A stretch of 59,073 nucleotides of DNA from Pseudomonas pharyngis (GCF_021602345.1 NZ_BQID01000022.1:1-59073), one strand, 5' to 3'. Numbered from the stretch's first letter, positions 1 to 9,490 are shown. Notes: a model not told the origin generated them from the letters alone. Program-made: numbers and translations.

Positions 1-142
1 TAATAGCGGGAGGTGGGGTGGGTTGCACTGATTGTTTTTAGATACAGGATTTTTGGGGATCAGCCTTTGATTGATGGCATCAACTCAATCCTTGATCCTG
101 ACACCTAACTCCGCAGCAACAAACCGGTCAATGCGATCCCCG
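1..142. other. Left edge, no gene seen
   Basis: No open frame with a ribosome binding site, no RNA gene and no convincing hairpin is seen here. It lies downstream of the minus-strand HNH gene and may hold its 3' untranslated region. Confidence 0.5.
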
Positions 143-856
143 TCACTCTCGCCTCAGCCGCTTCACGGTCAGATACAGCGATTCAGTGAAAGCCTCGCTG
201 TCATTTGAGTGGTGGCAGCGTCGATGGCAGTTTGGGCAGAGCGCCACAGCATTGCTGGTTCGATCAGACCCTTTATTTGCCAAGTGCTTAACATGGTGGA
301 CTTCAAGATAGGGTGAGTCATTTTTGGTGAACGGCGCAGGTTGCTTACATCCCTCGCATATACCTTTAGCCTTCTTTCGAACCCAAGCTCTAACTTTCGG
401 GTCACGGATGTAGGCAGTGCCTGGTGATTGAGCACGCTTGGGCTTCAGAATCCCAGCCGGTTCATCTCCAAGTGGCAGTTTTTCCAGTGCTACCGCCCTT
501 TGCTCCAGCGTTTCCTCGTCAGCAGTAGGAGCTGTCGGGTCTCCAGGCTTCACACCCTTTTCAATCAGCACAGCTCGAATTGACTGCTCAACATTTGAGC
601 CAACGTTTCGGGCGGGTTTATATCCTTTGATAAATTCTCGATGCATTTTCATCAGAACGGCGGAGATGTTCTGCATCCGGAATTCGACCGAGCCTTTTGT
701 TCGATTCGGTAGTGACGTTTCACGCAGGGCAAGATTCTCTGCGGTCTTAACAAATTTTTGACCGCGTTTCTCTAGCGCGAGCATTCTCAGATAGGCATCT
801 ACAGCGGCCCTAACCTCAGCAATGCTCCAATCGCTATCTTTGTTCGTTGTGCTCAT
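143..856 (-). CDS. HNH endonuclease family protein
   Basis: 237 residues. The C-terminal third is a zinc-dependent HNH fold: a CEGC pair at residues 167-170, the HH pair in EVHHVKHL at about 187-188, Asn202, and the closing cluster CPNCHRRC from 207. These residues mark the beta-beta-alpha-metal nuclease site, so a DNA-nicking or cutting activity is likely. The first 130 residues are helical and charged and I do not recognise them; they may bind DNA or a partner. The gene sits 116 bp downstream of the antirepressor-like gene on the same strand, with a perfect hairpin in its leader, and the Shine-Dalgarno sequence before the ATG is weak. Single HNH genes are common cargo of prophage remnants. 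A restriction, homing or packaging role cannot be told apart here. Confidence 0.85.
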   Translation of the reverse strand: MSTTNKDSDWSIAEVRAAVDAYLRMLALEKRGQKFVKTAENLALRETSLPNRTKGSVEFRMQNISAVLMKMHREFIKGYKPARNVGSNVEQSIRAVLIEKGVKPGDPTAPTADEETLEQRAVALEKLPLGDEPAGILKPKRAQSPGTAYIRDPKVRAWVRKKAKGICEGCKQPAPFTKNDSPYLEVHHVKHLANKGSDRTSNAVALCPNCHRRCHHSNDSEAFTESLYLTVKRLRRE

Positions 857-863
857 AAAATCG

Positions 864-884
864 CCGAGGGCTAAAAACCCTCGG
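864..884 (-). promoter_or_regulatory. Hairpin in the leader of the HNH gene
   Basis: A perfect 7-bp inverted repeat (CCGAGGG and CCCTCGG, 7-nt loop) begins 7 bp before the HNH start codon. It could hide the weak ribosome binding site or mark the end of the upstream transcript, although no U-run follows it on the minus strand. Confidence 0.5.
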
Positions 885-972
885 ACGATACTGAGTGGCC
901 ATCACTGCTGTCTAGGAAAACTCCTACAGATGTTAGCGATAGATCTCGCAAGCGATCCTACAAACACAACAC

Positions 973-1506
973 CTAGCCCATCGAATGCTTTGACGACTGA
1001 AACATCTGCGAAACCTTTCGCCACCAAGGCTTAGGAACCGTTGCTCGCTTCTGTGTCTGATTTTGCAACAGATACGGCATGTCTCGGAGTCGAATCCAAC
1101 TCTCATCCTGCCAGTGCAGGAGACTCACTGACATCTCCGGCCAATTTAGAAGACTCAACATAGGTCGATCCGAGTTCTCTGAGGATGCGGAATCGCGTAA
1201 GGCTGGCACCACCTGATGGGTCAGCCATTCGCGCAGCAAACGATTCCCAGGGACGTAGTGGTACACCAACAGTGCATACACGCCGGATTCACTGAGCATT
1301 AACTGCTTGTCAGGTTGCCGGTAATACTCAATCCACAAAAAACGATGCTGGTCCTTGTCCAGTTTGCTGACCATGCGATCACTGAGATGGACGCCCATCA
1401 AACGACCGATATCGCGTGCGCAAAACCATGGCTGGTTTTCGAGGAGGAGGGCGTGGAGAGAAAGCTTGTGTAGGGTGAAGAGTTTTGAATTGTGGGGTTC
1501 AGACAT
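973..1506 (-). CDS. BRO-N/antirepressor-like phage protein
   Basis: 177 residues from the ATG at 1506, chosen because AGGAGG lies just upstream; a longer frame exists but lacks a site. Residues about 5-105 look like a BRO-N/antirepressor domain (ALLLENQPWFCARDIGRLMG, then LSESGVYALLVYH and LREWLTHQVVPALR), the fold found in phage Ant proteins that inactivate prophage repressors. The remaining 70 residues are basic and Trp-rich and not recognised. The start codon overlaps the end of a 30-codon leader ORF, and a c4-type antisense RNA lies upstream. That is the same arrangement as c4-icd-ant of phages P1, P7 and N15, so the gene is probably the ant equivalent of a relic phage immunity locus, translated only when the leader ORF is translated. 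No matching repressor gene is visible nearby. Confidence 0.8.
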   Translation of the reverse strand: MSEPHNSKLFTLHKLSLHALLLENQPWFCARDIGRLMGVHLSDRMVSKLDKDQHRFLWIEYYRQPDKQLMLSESGVYALLVYHYVPGNRLLREWLTHQVVPALRDSASSENSDRPMLSLLNWPEMSVSLLHWQDESWIRLRDMPYLLQNQTQKRATVPKPWWRKVSQMFQSSKHSMG

Positions 1507-1591
1507 GGCGGGCCTCCTGTGCTGGAAGCATGCAGTCAGTGCTGATGTTGAAGCTGATTTCCTTCGTGCCGAAGGAGACATTCTTAGGCAT
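1499..1591 (-). CDS. 30-residue leader ORF (icd-like) coupled to the antirepressor
   Basis: This frame is too short for normal gene callers. It opens with ATG at 1591 behind an AGAGG/AAAGGA site and encodes 30 residues beginning MPKNVSFGTKEIS. It ends with a TGA inside the second and third codons of the antirepressor gene, so the two frames overlap and are probably translationally coupled. Position and overlap match Icd of phage P1, a small ORF whose translation prevents premature termination before ant. The AGAGG in front of it is also the 3' arm of the pairing with the antisense RNA. The peptide itself is not recognised and may matter only for being translated. Confidence 0.65.
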   Translation of the reverse strand: MPKNVSFGTKEISFNISTDCMLPAQEARHV

Positions 1592-1600
1592 ATCCTTTTA

Positions 1601-1626
1601 CCTCTGTGTGATGTCAGCTTTCTTAG
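1601..1626 (-). promoter_or_regulatory. Target site of the c4-like RNA over the leader ORF ribosome binding site
   Basis: On the minus strand, CTAAGAAA and then CACACAGAGG are perfectly complementary, in nested order, to TTTCTTAG and CCTCTGTGTG inside the antisense RNA. The second block contains the AGAGG that serves the leader ORF, so pairing would block ribosome entry. This is the a/b target arrangement known for c4 RNA. Confidence 0.7.
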
Positions 1627-1633
1627 GGCTGGG

Positions 1634-1710
1634 TGCCGGGAGCTAAGAAACCCCACACAGAGGGCCGGACATATTCCCCTTTCGGGTCTTGTATTCGCCC
1701 ACTCCCGGCA
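1634..1710 (-). ncRNA. c4-type antisense RNA
   Basis: A 77-nt minus-strand segment is closed by a perfect 9-bp stem (TGCCGGGAG at its 5' end, CTCCCGGCA at its 3' end). It carries two single-stranded candidates, CCTCTGTGTG and TTTCTTAG, that are exactly complementary to the ribosome-binding region of the next small ORF. The length, the enclosing stem, the two antisense blocks and the downstream small-ORF/antirepressor pair all fit the C4 RNA family of P1-like phages and their bacterial relatives. In P1 the RNA is cut from the same transcript it represses; the same-strand location fits that here. Identification is from structure and context, without a covariance-model search. Confidence 0.8.
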
Positions 1711-2232
1711 TAACAGAGTTTTTTATGCGCACGGGGAAACCGTAGGCACAAAAAAGCCGCGACTATCGGGTGCGGGCAATCCGCTGTGTGAGGTGTTTCT
1801 TAGGCACCTACGTGAAGCCTATGGGGGTAAGCAGGCGAGGTCAATCTTCAAATAGATTTAAAATTCTGATGTCCGGAATTTGACGATTTTCAGCGACTCT
1901 TCGTAGGTTGAAACCACTGGCGGTTGTTAATCAGACAGGAGCGCTTGTCAGCATCGCGGTGTACTTATAGAGACGTTTCCTATGCTTTTCGCTGAGGATG
2001 GTAGGCGCGCAGAGAAATGTAGAACGATTCGGGTCCGAAATGCTGATTTTTCCAAATCAAAATCTGCGACAGCACCATAGTGGCACAAGAGTGGCGGCTC
2101 AGTGTATTCTCGTCCAAAGATCACAGGATCTAAAAGCTCACAGGGAGAGGGCGTTATGTAATTAGCTCAATGATTGCTGTAGAAGCACCTTCGTTTTTAG
2201 TAATTGGCGAGTTTCTTGACAGGAGTGAATGT
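1711..2232. other. Leader/promoter region of the c4-like locus and of the ABC-3C operon
   Basis: No gene is seen. At 1781-1809 the plus strand reads CCGCTGTGTG followed by a small hairpin with TTTCTTAGG in its loop. This is a second imperfect copy of the c4 target blocks. The minus-strand promoter of the c4 transcript should lie between here and about 1860. The right part, from about 1990, becomes AT-rich and should contain the promoter of the rightward ABC-3C operon, but I cannot assign its boxes with confidence. Confidence 0.4.
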
Positions 2233-2469
2233 ATGGATGCGATTATCGAGTTTTTTAAATCTGACCTTGGTGTGTCTATTTCTTGGATCTGTACTGTGGT
2301 TAGCACCGGTTTCTGTTTTTTTAAAACTAAAGAAAATAAGTCCTTAAAAGTTCAAATAAAAGGTTTGGAGATTAAGGTGAATAATTTAGGGGATGATACT
2401 GTTACCCAGTCCGGTGATGGGAATGTTTATACTAAGCAGAATTCTGGCGGAATGAAAATTAATATGTGA
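2233..2469 (+). CDS. Small membrane protein, first gene of the ABC-3C operon
   Basis: 78 residues from the ATG at 2233, chosen for the AGGAGTG site 7 bp before it; an upstream in-frame start lacks one. One hydrophobic segment (about residues 13-30, SISWICTVVSTGFCFF) is followed by Lys-rich residues. It ends in a Gly/Asn/Asp-rich tail (GDDTVTQSGDGNVYTKQNSG) of a kind often seen as short beta tags in prokaryotic conflict proteins. It is the first gene of a four-gene rightward operon, 24 bp before the next gene. It may anchor the system to the inner membrane. I do not know a named family for it. Confidence 0.7.
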   Translation: MDAIIEFFKSDLGVSISWICTVVSTGFCFFKTKENKSLKVQIKGLEIKVNNLGDDTVTQSGDGNVYTKQNSGGMKINM

Positions 2470-2493
2470 TGTTACAGTGCTTTGGGGTTGGCG

Positions 2494-3051
2494 ATGAGTG
2501 GCGTTACGAAAACAGTAGCTATAACACACTTGGCTGGGAACGTTAATATAGGCGATGCGCCTGAGTATCAGATTAACTCTGCTATTAATGAGTTGCTTAT
2601 ATGCCTCGCAAGTAAGGCGTCTCCATACGTTCGGCTTGACAGAAAGCCAACTGCGGAGACGGTAAGGAAAATTCAACATAATAACCTTCGTGCTAAATCT
2701 AATATAATAAAGCAGTACCTTGAGCACTCCTCAAAAATAGAGGAGGCATATGTGGATGTGGATGTGCTCATCCCTTTTGGCAAGGATATGATCCTGCAGA
2801 ACCTTAATGGTTTTTATTGCTCTGCACTGGATGAGTTGAATATAGAGTATGTGTGTGAGTCTGTTGATATGGATAAGATTCGTGTCAACTCTATTTTCAT
2901 TATTGACTTTGTGATAAGTAAGTTGCGTAACTTTGTTTACGAGTCGATGAATAAGCCGGCGTATAAAGAAAGCGTGGAGTTGGGGATTAATGTGGTTGTA
3001 GCTCACGCTTTTATTGAATGCGTAGTAATGGAGAATCCTGATGCTCCCTAG
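2494..3051 (+). CDS. ABC-3C system associated protein (effector/adaptor candidate)
   Basis: 185 residues from ATG at 2494; a TTG four codons upstream is also possible. The N terminus has a beta tag (ITHLAGNVNIGD) resembling the tail motif of the previous protein, and the rest is predicted mainly helical, with no catalytic motif that I can recognise. Its place immediately before the small middle component and the ATPase matches the first, variable component of ABC-three-component operons, which usually carries the effector or a specific C-terminal helical domain. The stop codon overlaps the start of the next gene, showing translational coupling. Base composition is clearly AT-richer than the core genes to the right, which suggests transfer. 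Confidence 0.65.
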   Translation: MSGVTKTVAITHLAGNVNIGDAPEYQINSAINELLICLASKASPYVRLDRKPTAETVRKIQHNNLRAKSNIIKQYLEHSSKIEEAYVDVDVLIPFGKDMILQNLNGFYCSALDELNIEYVCESVDMDKIRVNSIFIIDFVISKLRNFVYESMNKPAYKESVELGINVVVAHAFIECVVMENPDAP

Positions 3052-3268
3052 TCCAGGCTGTGATCCCGAAATTAACGTAGTGGTACTTGGTGCAAAGGTT
3101 TTAAAAAAGATCTCATTTGAGAGTGTAGAAATTGACTGGTTGTTAGAGAGTTTTTCTACTGAGGTTGGGGTTTCAGTAGATCATGTTATTTTAAGTCTAG
3201 ATTGGCTTTACATGATTGGTGCGGTTTATATCGAAGGTGAAAGGATTCGCGCATATGAAATTAATTAG
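3041..3268 (+). CDS. ABC-3C middle component (small winged-helix-like protein)
   Basis: 75 residues. The ATG overlaps the end of the preceding gene and its own end overlaps the ATPase start by 14 bp. The sequence VEIDWLLESFSTEVGVSVDHVILSLDWLYMIGAVYIEGERI reads as a small winged-helix ending in a two-strand wing. The LDWLYMIGAV..EGERI ending is typical of middle components placed directly before DUF2326-type ATPases. In the ABC-3C scheme this subunit links the ATPase to the variable component. There is no catalytic residue pattern. Confidence 0.75.
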   Translation: MLPSPGCDPEINVVVLGAKVLKKISFESVEIDWLLESFSTEVGVSVDHVILSLDWLYMIGAVYIEGERIRAYEIN

Positions 3269-4793
3269 TATCGAGATAAAGGTTGATGGTGAGTCTAGGA
3301 GGATAGTTAATTTTCATGACGGGCTCAATCTTGTAACGAATCGGAGAGGTATAGGGCGGTCAGGGAATAGCGTGGGTAAATCTACGCTATCAAGAGTCTT
3401 TGATTTTTTGTTTCTAGGTTCAATTGACTCAATTTATATAGATGAGGAGTTTAAGCGTCCGAATCAAGAAATTGAGGATTTATTTGCCACGCATGATGTT
3501 GTTGCAGAGCTGGCATTTTTAGGGGTTGATGGAAAGCTACATCAGTTGGAGCGAAATTTTTCAATTGGTGATAAAAATTCTCGCTACATCTTTGATGGTG
3601 AGATGGTTGATGCGAAAGAGTATGAGAGCAATATACAAAAATATTGTTTCGATATTTTTACGCGTAGGCCAACCGTGCGATCTGTTGCTGCAAAGTTTGT
3701 CAGGAATGATAGCCATCGCATGCTCAATACAACTCACTTTTTAGATGTGCGTGCTGCTGGTAAAGAATACAGTGAGTTGTATTTGTATCTTTTTGGTTTC
3801 CAAAATACGGAGTTGCTTACTCAGAAGCGGGATGCAAGTAACGCGGTTGGCCGGCGAAAGCGGCAATCTCAAGCTCTCAATGCTTTGGTCAAAGAGCAAA
3901 AGCCGGCGACTGAAATTGGCAATGTTAAAAAGCTGGCAATCAAGTTGGAGGATGAGCTTCTCAAGTTTGATTATTCGCCTGAATATTCAAACCCGGTAGA
4001 TCTTTTGCAGGAGATTCAAAGGGCAGAGGATGACGCTTTAAGTCGGCTACTGGCAGTTGATAGGAAGTTATTAAATATCGCTAAGACTGTCGAAATGCTA
4101 GATGCTGAGGAAGGTGGGTATCTAGGCTCTGAGTTGAGGGCGATTTATGAATATGCGGGTGTTAATGTTGATGGTGCGATTAGGGATCTAGAGTCAGTTG
4201 TCGGTCTTCATGAAACACTGGTTGGCCGGAAGAAGCAGTTTTTGGAAGTTGGTTTGTCTGGTTTGAAAGATGAAAAAGATGACTATAGTGATATTCTTAA
4301 AGTTCTTCAAGAGAGGAAGTTGAGAGTTTTTTCTGATATGAGGTCTACTGACAGCATAGCAAATATCACAGAGAAGTTGCGGGAGCTGGGAAGGGTTAAA
4401 GTAGAACTCGGAAAGCTTGAAGGATTGATGCTTCAACAAGGAAAGGCTAAAAGCGAATTGGCATTGGCGGAAGAGTTGCTGTCGTCAATTGTTGAAGAGA
4501 TTGTTAAAGAGCTTAAAACTGTTTACGAGTTTGAAAGGGTTTTGGATTTAGAGTTTAAAGCTATCACTCGGGTCGTTCATGGAGAAGAGTATGGGGTTGA
4601 CTTTGAGTTTGACGAGACCTCAGGTACTAGCTCTGTAGTTATAGAAAATGAAGTGACGAATCCAGAGGGGGGTAAAAAGAAAGCAGAAGTTATTGCTTTT
4701 GACTTTGCTTATATAAAAGCTGTTAATTTGTTAGGTGTAAAGCGTCCTAAGTTTGTGTTTCACGATAGTATTGAGGATATTGATCAGAAATAA
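3255..4793 (+). CDS. ABC-3C ATPase, DUF2326 type, cut short by an in-frame stop
   Basis: 512 residues from ATG at 3255, the start that leaves a normal N-terminal strand (MKLISIEIKVDG). The P-loop is GNSVGKST at residues 37-44. A long coiled-coil-like, Lys/Glu-rich middle (about 200-430) and a C-terminal block with a Walker-B-like FVFHDSIEDID at about 500-510 follow. This is the SMC/Rad50-like architecture of DUF2326 ATPases in ABC-three-component conflict systems, which are inferred to act on nucleic acid of invaders. The frame stops at TAA 4791-4793 directly after the Walker B/D-loop region, yet the same frame stays open for 49 more codons of family-like sequence. The protein made is therefore probably truncated and lacks the switch region, unless the stop is read through or is a sequencing error. 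Confidence 0.85.
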   Translation: MKLISIEIKVDGESRRIVNFHDGLNLVTNRRGIGRSGNSVGKSTLSRVFDFLFLGSIDSIYIDEEFKRPNQEIEDLFATHDVVAELAFLGVDGKLHQLERNFSIGDKNSRYIFDGEMVDAKEYESNIQKYCFDIFTRRPTVRSVAAKFVRNDSHRMLNTTHFLDVRAAGKEYSELYLYLFGFQNTELLTQKRDASNAVGRRKRQSQALNALVKEQKPATEIGNVKKLAIKLEDELLKFDYSPEYSNPVDLLQEIQRAEDDALSRLLAVDRKLLNIAKTVEMLDAEEGGYLGSELRAIYEYAGVNVDGAIRDLESVVGLHETLVGRKKQFLEVGLSGLKDEKDDYSDILKVLQERKLRVFSDMRSTDSIANITEKLRELGRVKVELGKLEGLMLQQGKAKSELALAEELLSSIVEEIVKELKTVYEFERVLDLEFKAITRVVHGEEYGVDFEFDETSGTSSVVIENEVTNPEGGKKKAEVIAFDFAYIKAVNLLGVKRPKFVFHDSIEDIDQK

Positions 4794-4943
4794 ATAGAAG
4801 AAATATTTATTTTGTCGAAGCAATTGCCAGGTCAGCAAATACTTTCCATGCTTTCTGATAAGTTTAGTGATGAAGTTTATAAGAGGTACGAGAGGGATGT
4901 GGTTCTATATTTGGATGATGGCGATAGATTTTTCAAAATATAG
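4794..4943 (+). pseudogene. Stranded C-terminal end of the ABC-3C ATPase
   Basis: In the same frame as the ATPase, after its TAA, 49 sense codons follow and end at TAG 4941-4943. They read IEEIFILSKQLPGQQIL, then MLSDKF and a final DDGDRFFKI. This is what a DUF2326 protein normally has after HDSIEDID: a helix, a strand and the Asp-rich end. No start codon or ribosome binding site serves it, so it is best read as the lost end of the upstream gene. A single change (for example CAA to TAA) would explain it. Confidence 0.75.
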
Positions 4944-4948
4944 TATAT

Positions 4949-4978
4949 AAAAAGGGGCTCTTAATGAGCCCCTTTTTA
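4949..4978. terminator. Bidirectional terminator between the ATPase and nrdB
   Basis: The arms AAAGGGGCTC and GAGCCCCTTT enclose a short TTAAT loop, with A-run and T-run flanks on both sides. It can end the rightward ABC-3C transcript and the leftward nrdB transcript. Confidence 0.85.
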
Positions 4979-4997
4979 GATGATTAGTTCTGGCTTA

Positions 4998-6248
4998 TTA
5001 ATCCCAGCTCAACGCACCACCAGTTTGGTATTCAATCACACGAGTCTCAAAGAAATTCTTCTCTTTCTTCAAGTCCATAATCTCGCTCATCCAAGGGAAC
5101 GGATTAGTGGTCCCTGGGTACTCTTCCTTCAAACCGATCTGCGACAGACGACGGTTAGCGATGAACTTCAGGTAGTCCTCCATCATCGCTGCGTTCATGC
5201 CCAGTACGCCGCGAGGCATGGTGTCACGCGCGTATTCGATTTCCAGCTGAGTGCCTTGCAGGATCATCTGCGAAGCTTCTTCCTTCATTTCGGCATCCCA
5301 CAGGTGTGGGTTTTCGATTTTGATCTGGTTGATCACGTCGATGCCGAAGTTCAGGTGCATGGATTCGTCGCGCAGGATGTACTGGAACTGCTCGGCGACG
5401 CCGGTCATTTTGTTGCGGCGGCCCATGGAGAGGATCTGGGTGAAGCCGCAGTAGAAGAAGATGCCTTCCAGAACGCAGTAGTAGGCGATCAGGTTGCGCA
5501 GCAGTTCTTTGTCGGTCTCGACGGTGCCGGTGTTGAATTCCGGGTCGGAGATGGCGCGGGTGTATTTCAGGCCCCAGGCGGCTTTTTTCGCGACCGACGG
5601 GATCTCGTGGTACATGTTGAAGATCTCGCCTTCATCCATGCCCAGCGATTCGATGCAGTACTGGTAGGCGTGGGTGTGGATCGCCTCTTCGAAGGCCTGG
5701 CGCAGGATGTACTGGCGGCATTCCGGGTTGGTGATCAGGCGGTACACGGCCAGGGCCAGGTTGTTGGCAACCAGGGAGTCGGCGGTGGAGAAGAAGCCGA
5801 GGTTGCGCATCACGATGCGGCGCTCGTCGTCGGTCAGGCCTTCCGGGTTTTTCCAGAGGGCGATGTCGGCGGTCATGTTGACTTCTTGCGGCATCCAGTG
5901 GTTTGCGCAGCCGTCCAGGTATTTCTGCCAGGCCCAGTCGTACTTGAATGGCACGAGCTGGTTGAGGTCGGCGCGGCAGTTGATCATGCGCTTTTCGTCA
6001 ACGGCGACACGGGCGGCGGAGCCTTCGAGTTCGGCGAGGCCTTCGGCGACGTCGAGGGAATCCAGTGCAGCCTTGGCGCGGGCCACGGCGGCCGAGTCTT
6101 CGGCGGTCACGGCGCGGGCTTCGAGGGCGGCGGCACCGCCGGCGCTGTCGAGGCGGTCCATGTTGGCTTCGCTAGCGTGGCCGGCGTTGGCGCCTTTCAC
6201 TGCTGCTACTTCACTGTCTTCTTTGTCGAATTCGTCCCAGCTCAGCAT
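4998..6248 (-). CDS. nrdB: Class Ia ribonucleotide reductase, small (beta) subunit
   Basis: 416 residues. NrdB houses the diiron-tyrosyl radical that drives reduction of ribonucleoside diphosphates by the large subunit NrdA. Visible ligands are Asp157 in TADSLV, Glu188 and His191 with radical Tyr195 in EEAIHTHAY, Glu in LEGIFFY, and Glu/His in RDESMHL. The first 85 residues are an Ala/Glu/Asp-rich extension before the conserved core. The C-terminal tail carries the Tyr and acidic residues used to dock NrdA. A shared terminator lies 20 bp past the stop. No nrdA gene lies immediately upstream, where it might be expected; the upstream neighbour is a DUF2790 gene. nrdB therefore seems to have its own promoter here. 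Confidence 0.97.
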   Translation of the reverse strand: MLSWDEFDKEDSEVAAVKGANAGHASEANMDRLDSAGGAAALEARAVTAEDSAAVARAKAALDSLDVAEGLAELEGSAARVAVDEKRMINCRADLNQLVPFKYDWAWQKYLDGCANHWMPQEVNMTADIALWKNPEGLTDDERRIVMRNLGFFSTADSLVANNLALAVYRLITNPECRQYILRQAFEEAIHTHAYQYCIESLGMDEGEIFNMYHEIPSVAKKAAWGLKYTRAISDPEFNTGTVETDKELLRNLIAYYCVLEGIFFYCGFTQILSMGRRNKMTGVAEQFQYILRDESMHLNFGIDVINQIKIENPHLWDAEMKEEASQMILQGTQLEIEYARDTMPRGVLGMNAAMMEDYLKFIANRRLSQIGLKEEYPGTTNPFPWMSEIMDLKKEKNFFETRVIEYQTGGALSWD

Positions 6249-6802
6249 GACGTGTCGTCTCCTGCGTGAGGGCCTGTGCCCGTGTGAAAACTGATTGTTG
6301 GTTTTTCACACGGCCGTACAGGCCGCGTTGGATGTCGTTTTTTGCAGCGGTGCTACGCAGGCAATAAACAGAAAATTTTTACGGGTTTCCGAGAGCCTCT
6401 GACGGGCGCAGGTCAGCGTTGTCGCTGCTGCGGGGCTTCAGAATGGCTTTGATCCCTGTAAGGGAATATTGCTGACCCGATTAGGGCGGCATTATAGGGA
6501 AAAAAACACGGGCGTGGGGGAGGGCGAAACAGCGCAGGGCGGTCGAGCGCGCGGGTGATTTCGATCGGAGCGAGGGTTTACAGGGCTTTCGCCGGGATTG
6601 GCCCCGGAGAAAATTTTTTCATTAATTTTTTGGCGTGTGATTGATTGCTCAAAAAACGAGCAAAAAACCGCGTTTTTCACTATATCTTGTGTTTTGCAAC
6701 CCTTTTGCGCCGCTTCAAACACAACTGAGCCCGACCGAAGCCGGGCTGGAATCGACCCTCGATGTAGCGCTGAGTGATCCGATTCGGTGCAGTCTCAACG
6801 CA
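6249..6802. other. nrdB promoter region
   Basis: A 554-bp stretch with no supported gene. It holds the leader and promoter of nrdB (minus strand) and a NrdR-box-like sequence at 6677-6692. A short frame on the minus strand inside it has no ribosome binding site or family likeness. Confidence 0.5.
6677..6692 (-). promoter_or_regulatory. NrdR-box-like operator
   Basis: TCACTATATCTTGTGT is an imperfect dyad close to the NrdR recognition pattern (ACAC-TATAT-TTGTGT type) found before ribonucleotide reductase genes. It lies about 430 bp before the nrdB start. A single box is seen; NrdR usually binds a pair. Confidence 0.45.
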
Positions 6803-7063
6803 TCAATTGGTGCAGCCGTTGCCCATGATGCTGTAACGCAGGATGTGACGCTGACCCTTGGAGTCGTCGTATTCCATTTTCGCCGGAACAACTTCGCAGA
6901 CATTCGGAACTTCGCTCATGGAAACAACTTTGGCGATGTCCAGGTGAGTGGAGTAAGTGTATTCCTCGATAGCCGGTTGTTGCTGGGCGACATCAGTCGG
7001 AACCTCGTCTGCCATGGCGGTTGCGCACAGACTGCTGAGGGCCAGAACCAATAAAGCTTTCAT
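6803..7063 (-). CDS. DUF2790 family small secreted protein
   Basis: 86 residues from the ATG at 7063, preceded by AGAAGG. It has a clear signal peptide (MKALLVLALSSLCATAMA, cleavage after ADA-type MADE) and a mature part with HLDIAKVVSMSEVPNVCEVVPAKMEYDDSKGQ and a final GNGC. The Cys pair could form one disulphide in the periplasm. This matches DUF2790, a Pseudomonas family of small periplasmic proteins without settled function, several of which are induced by copper or stress. It is a single-gene unit between nrdB and acsA. Confidence 0.85.
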   Translation of the reverse strand: MKALLVLALSSLCATAMADEVPTDVAQQQPAIEEYTYSTHLDIAKVVSMSEVPNVCEVVPAKMEYDDSKGQRHILRYSIMGNGCTN

Positions 7064-7515
7064 TTGAAATTTACCTTCTTGAGGTCGAGTGGGGTCACGC
7101 AACCTTTTTGGGGTTGCGTGTGGAACTTCATCGTTTTGCTTTGTTACTTCAGAACTGGATTAACGGCCTTCGTGGGGGCTGTAACCTTGTTAATCGCTTT
7201 GCCTTGTCGGCGAGGTGAATTTTAGGGAGGTGGGGCAGGGGTAAACAGACCCGGTTTTGATAAACACCTTTGGCAGATTTGGTAACAATCCTTGGAGATG
7301 GTGTTACCAGCGCTGCGGCTTTCTCGGGAAACCGGGTCGTCTGAATCGCTGGCAGGCCAGCTCCCACGAGGGTTGCGGGGTTTGCTTCAGGGGTGTCTGT
7401 GGCATTTCTGGATGTTTTGTAGGGGCTTGTTACTACCATCGTCGAATGGTTCTATACGGGCGCCCCGGCTACAACAGGGTCATACAAAAACAACTATTAC
7501 ACCGAGGTAGGAAAG
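7064..7515. other. Divergent region between the DUF2790 gene and acsA
   Basis: No gene is supported. It must hold the promoters of both neighbours. One REP-like unit lies at about 7340-7371. acsA has a GAGGTAGGAAAG ribosome binding site directly before its ATG. Confidence 0.5.
7340..7371. repeat. REP-like element (single)
   Basis: TCGCTGGCAGGCCAGCTCCC is the Pseudomonas REP palindrome type, which recurs in this window at 9555, 9650 and 28565. Confidence 0.7.
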
Positions 7516-9471
<1,956 letters not shown>

Positions 9472-9490
9472 GCGGCGGGTCTGAAGGCTG

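Noticed and set aside
1355-1855. 166-codon plus-strand frame over the c4-like locus
   Set aside because: It overlaps the antirepressor, leader ORF and RNA on the other strand and shows no protein-like features.
4980-6269. Long plus-strand open frame opposite nrdB
   Set aside because: It is the antisense of a clear NrdB gene in high-GC sequence; it has no family likeness.
6492-6722. 76-codon minus-strand frame upstream of nrdB
   Set aside because: No ribosome binding site, low-complexity composition, lies in the promoter region.
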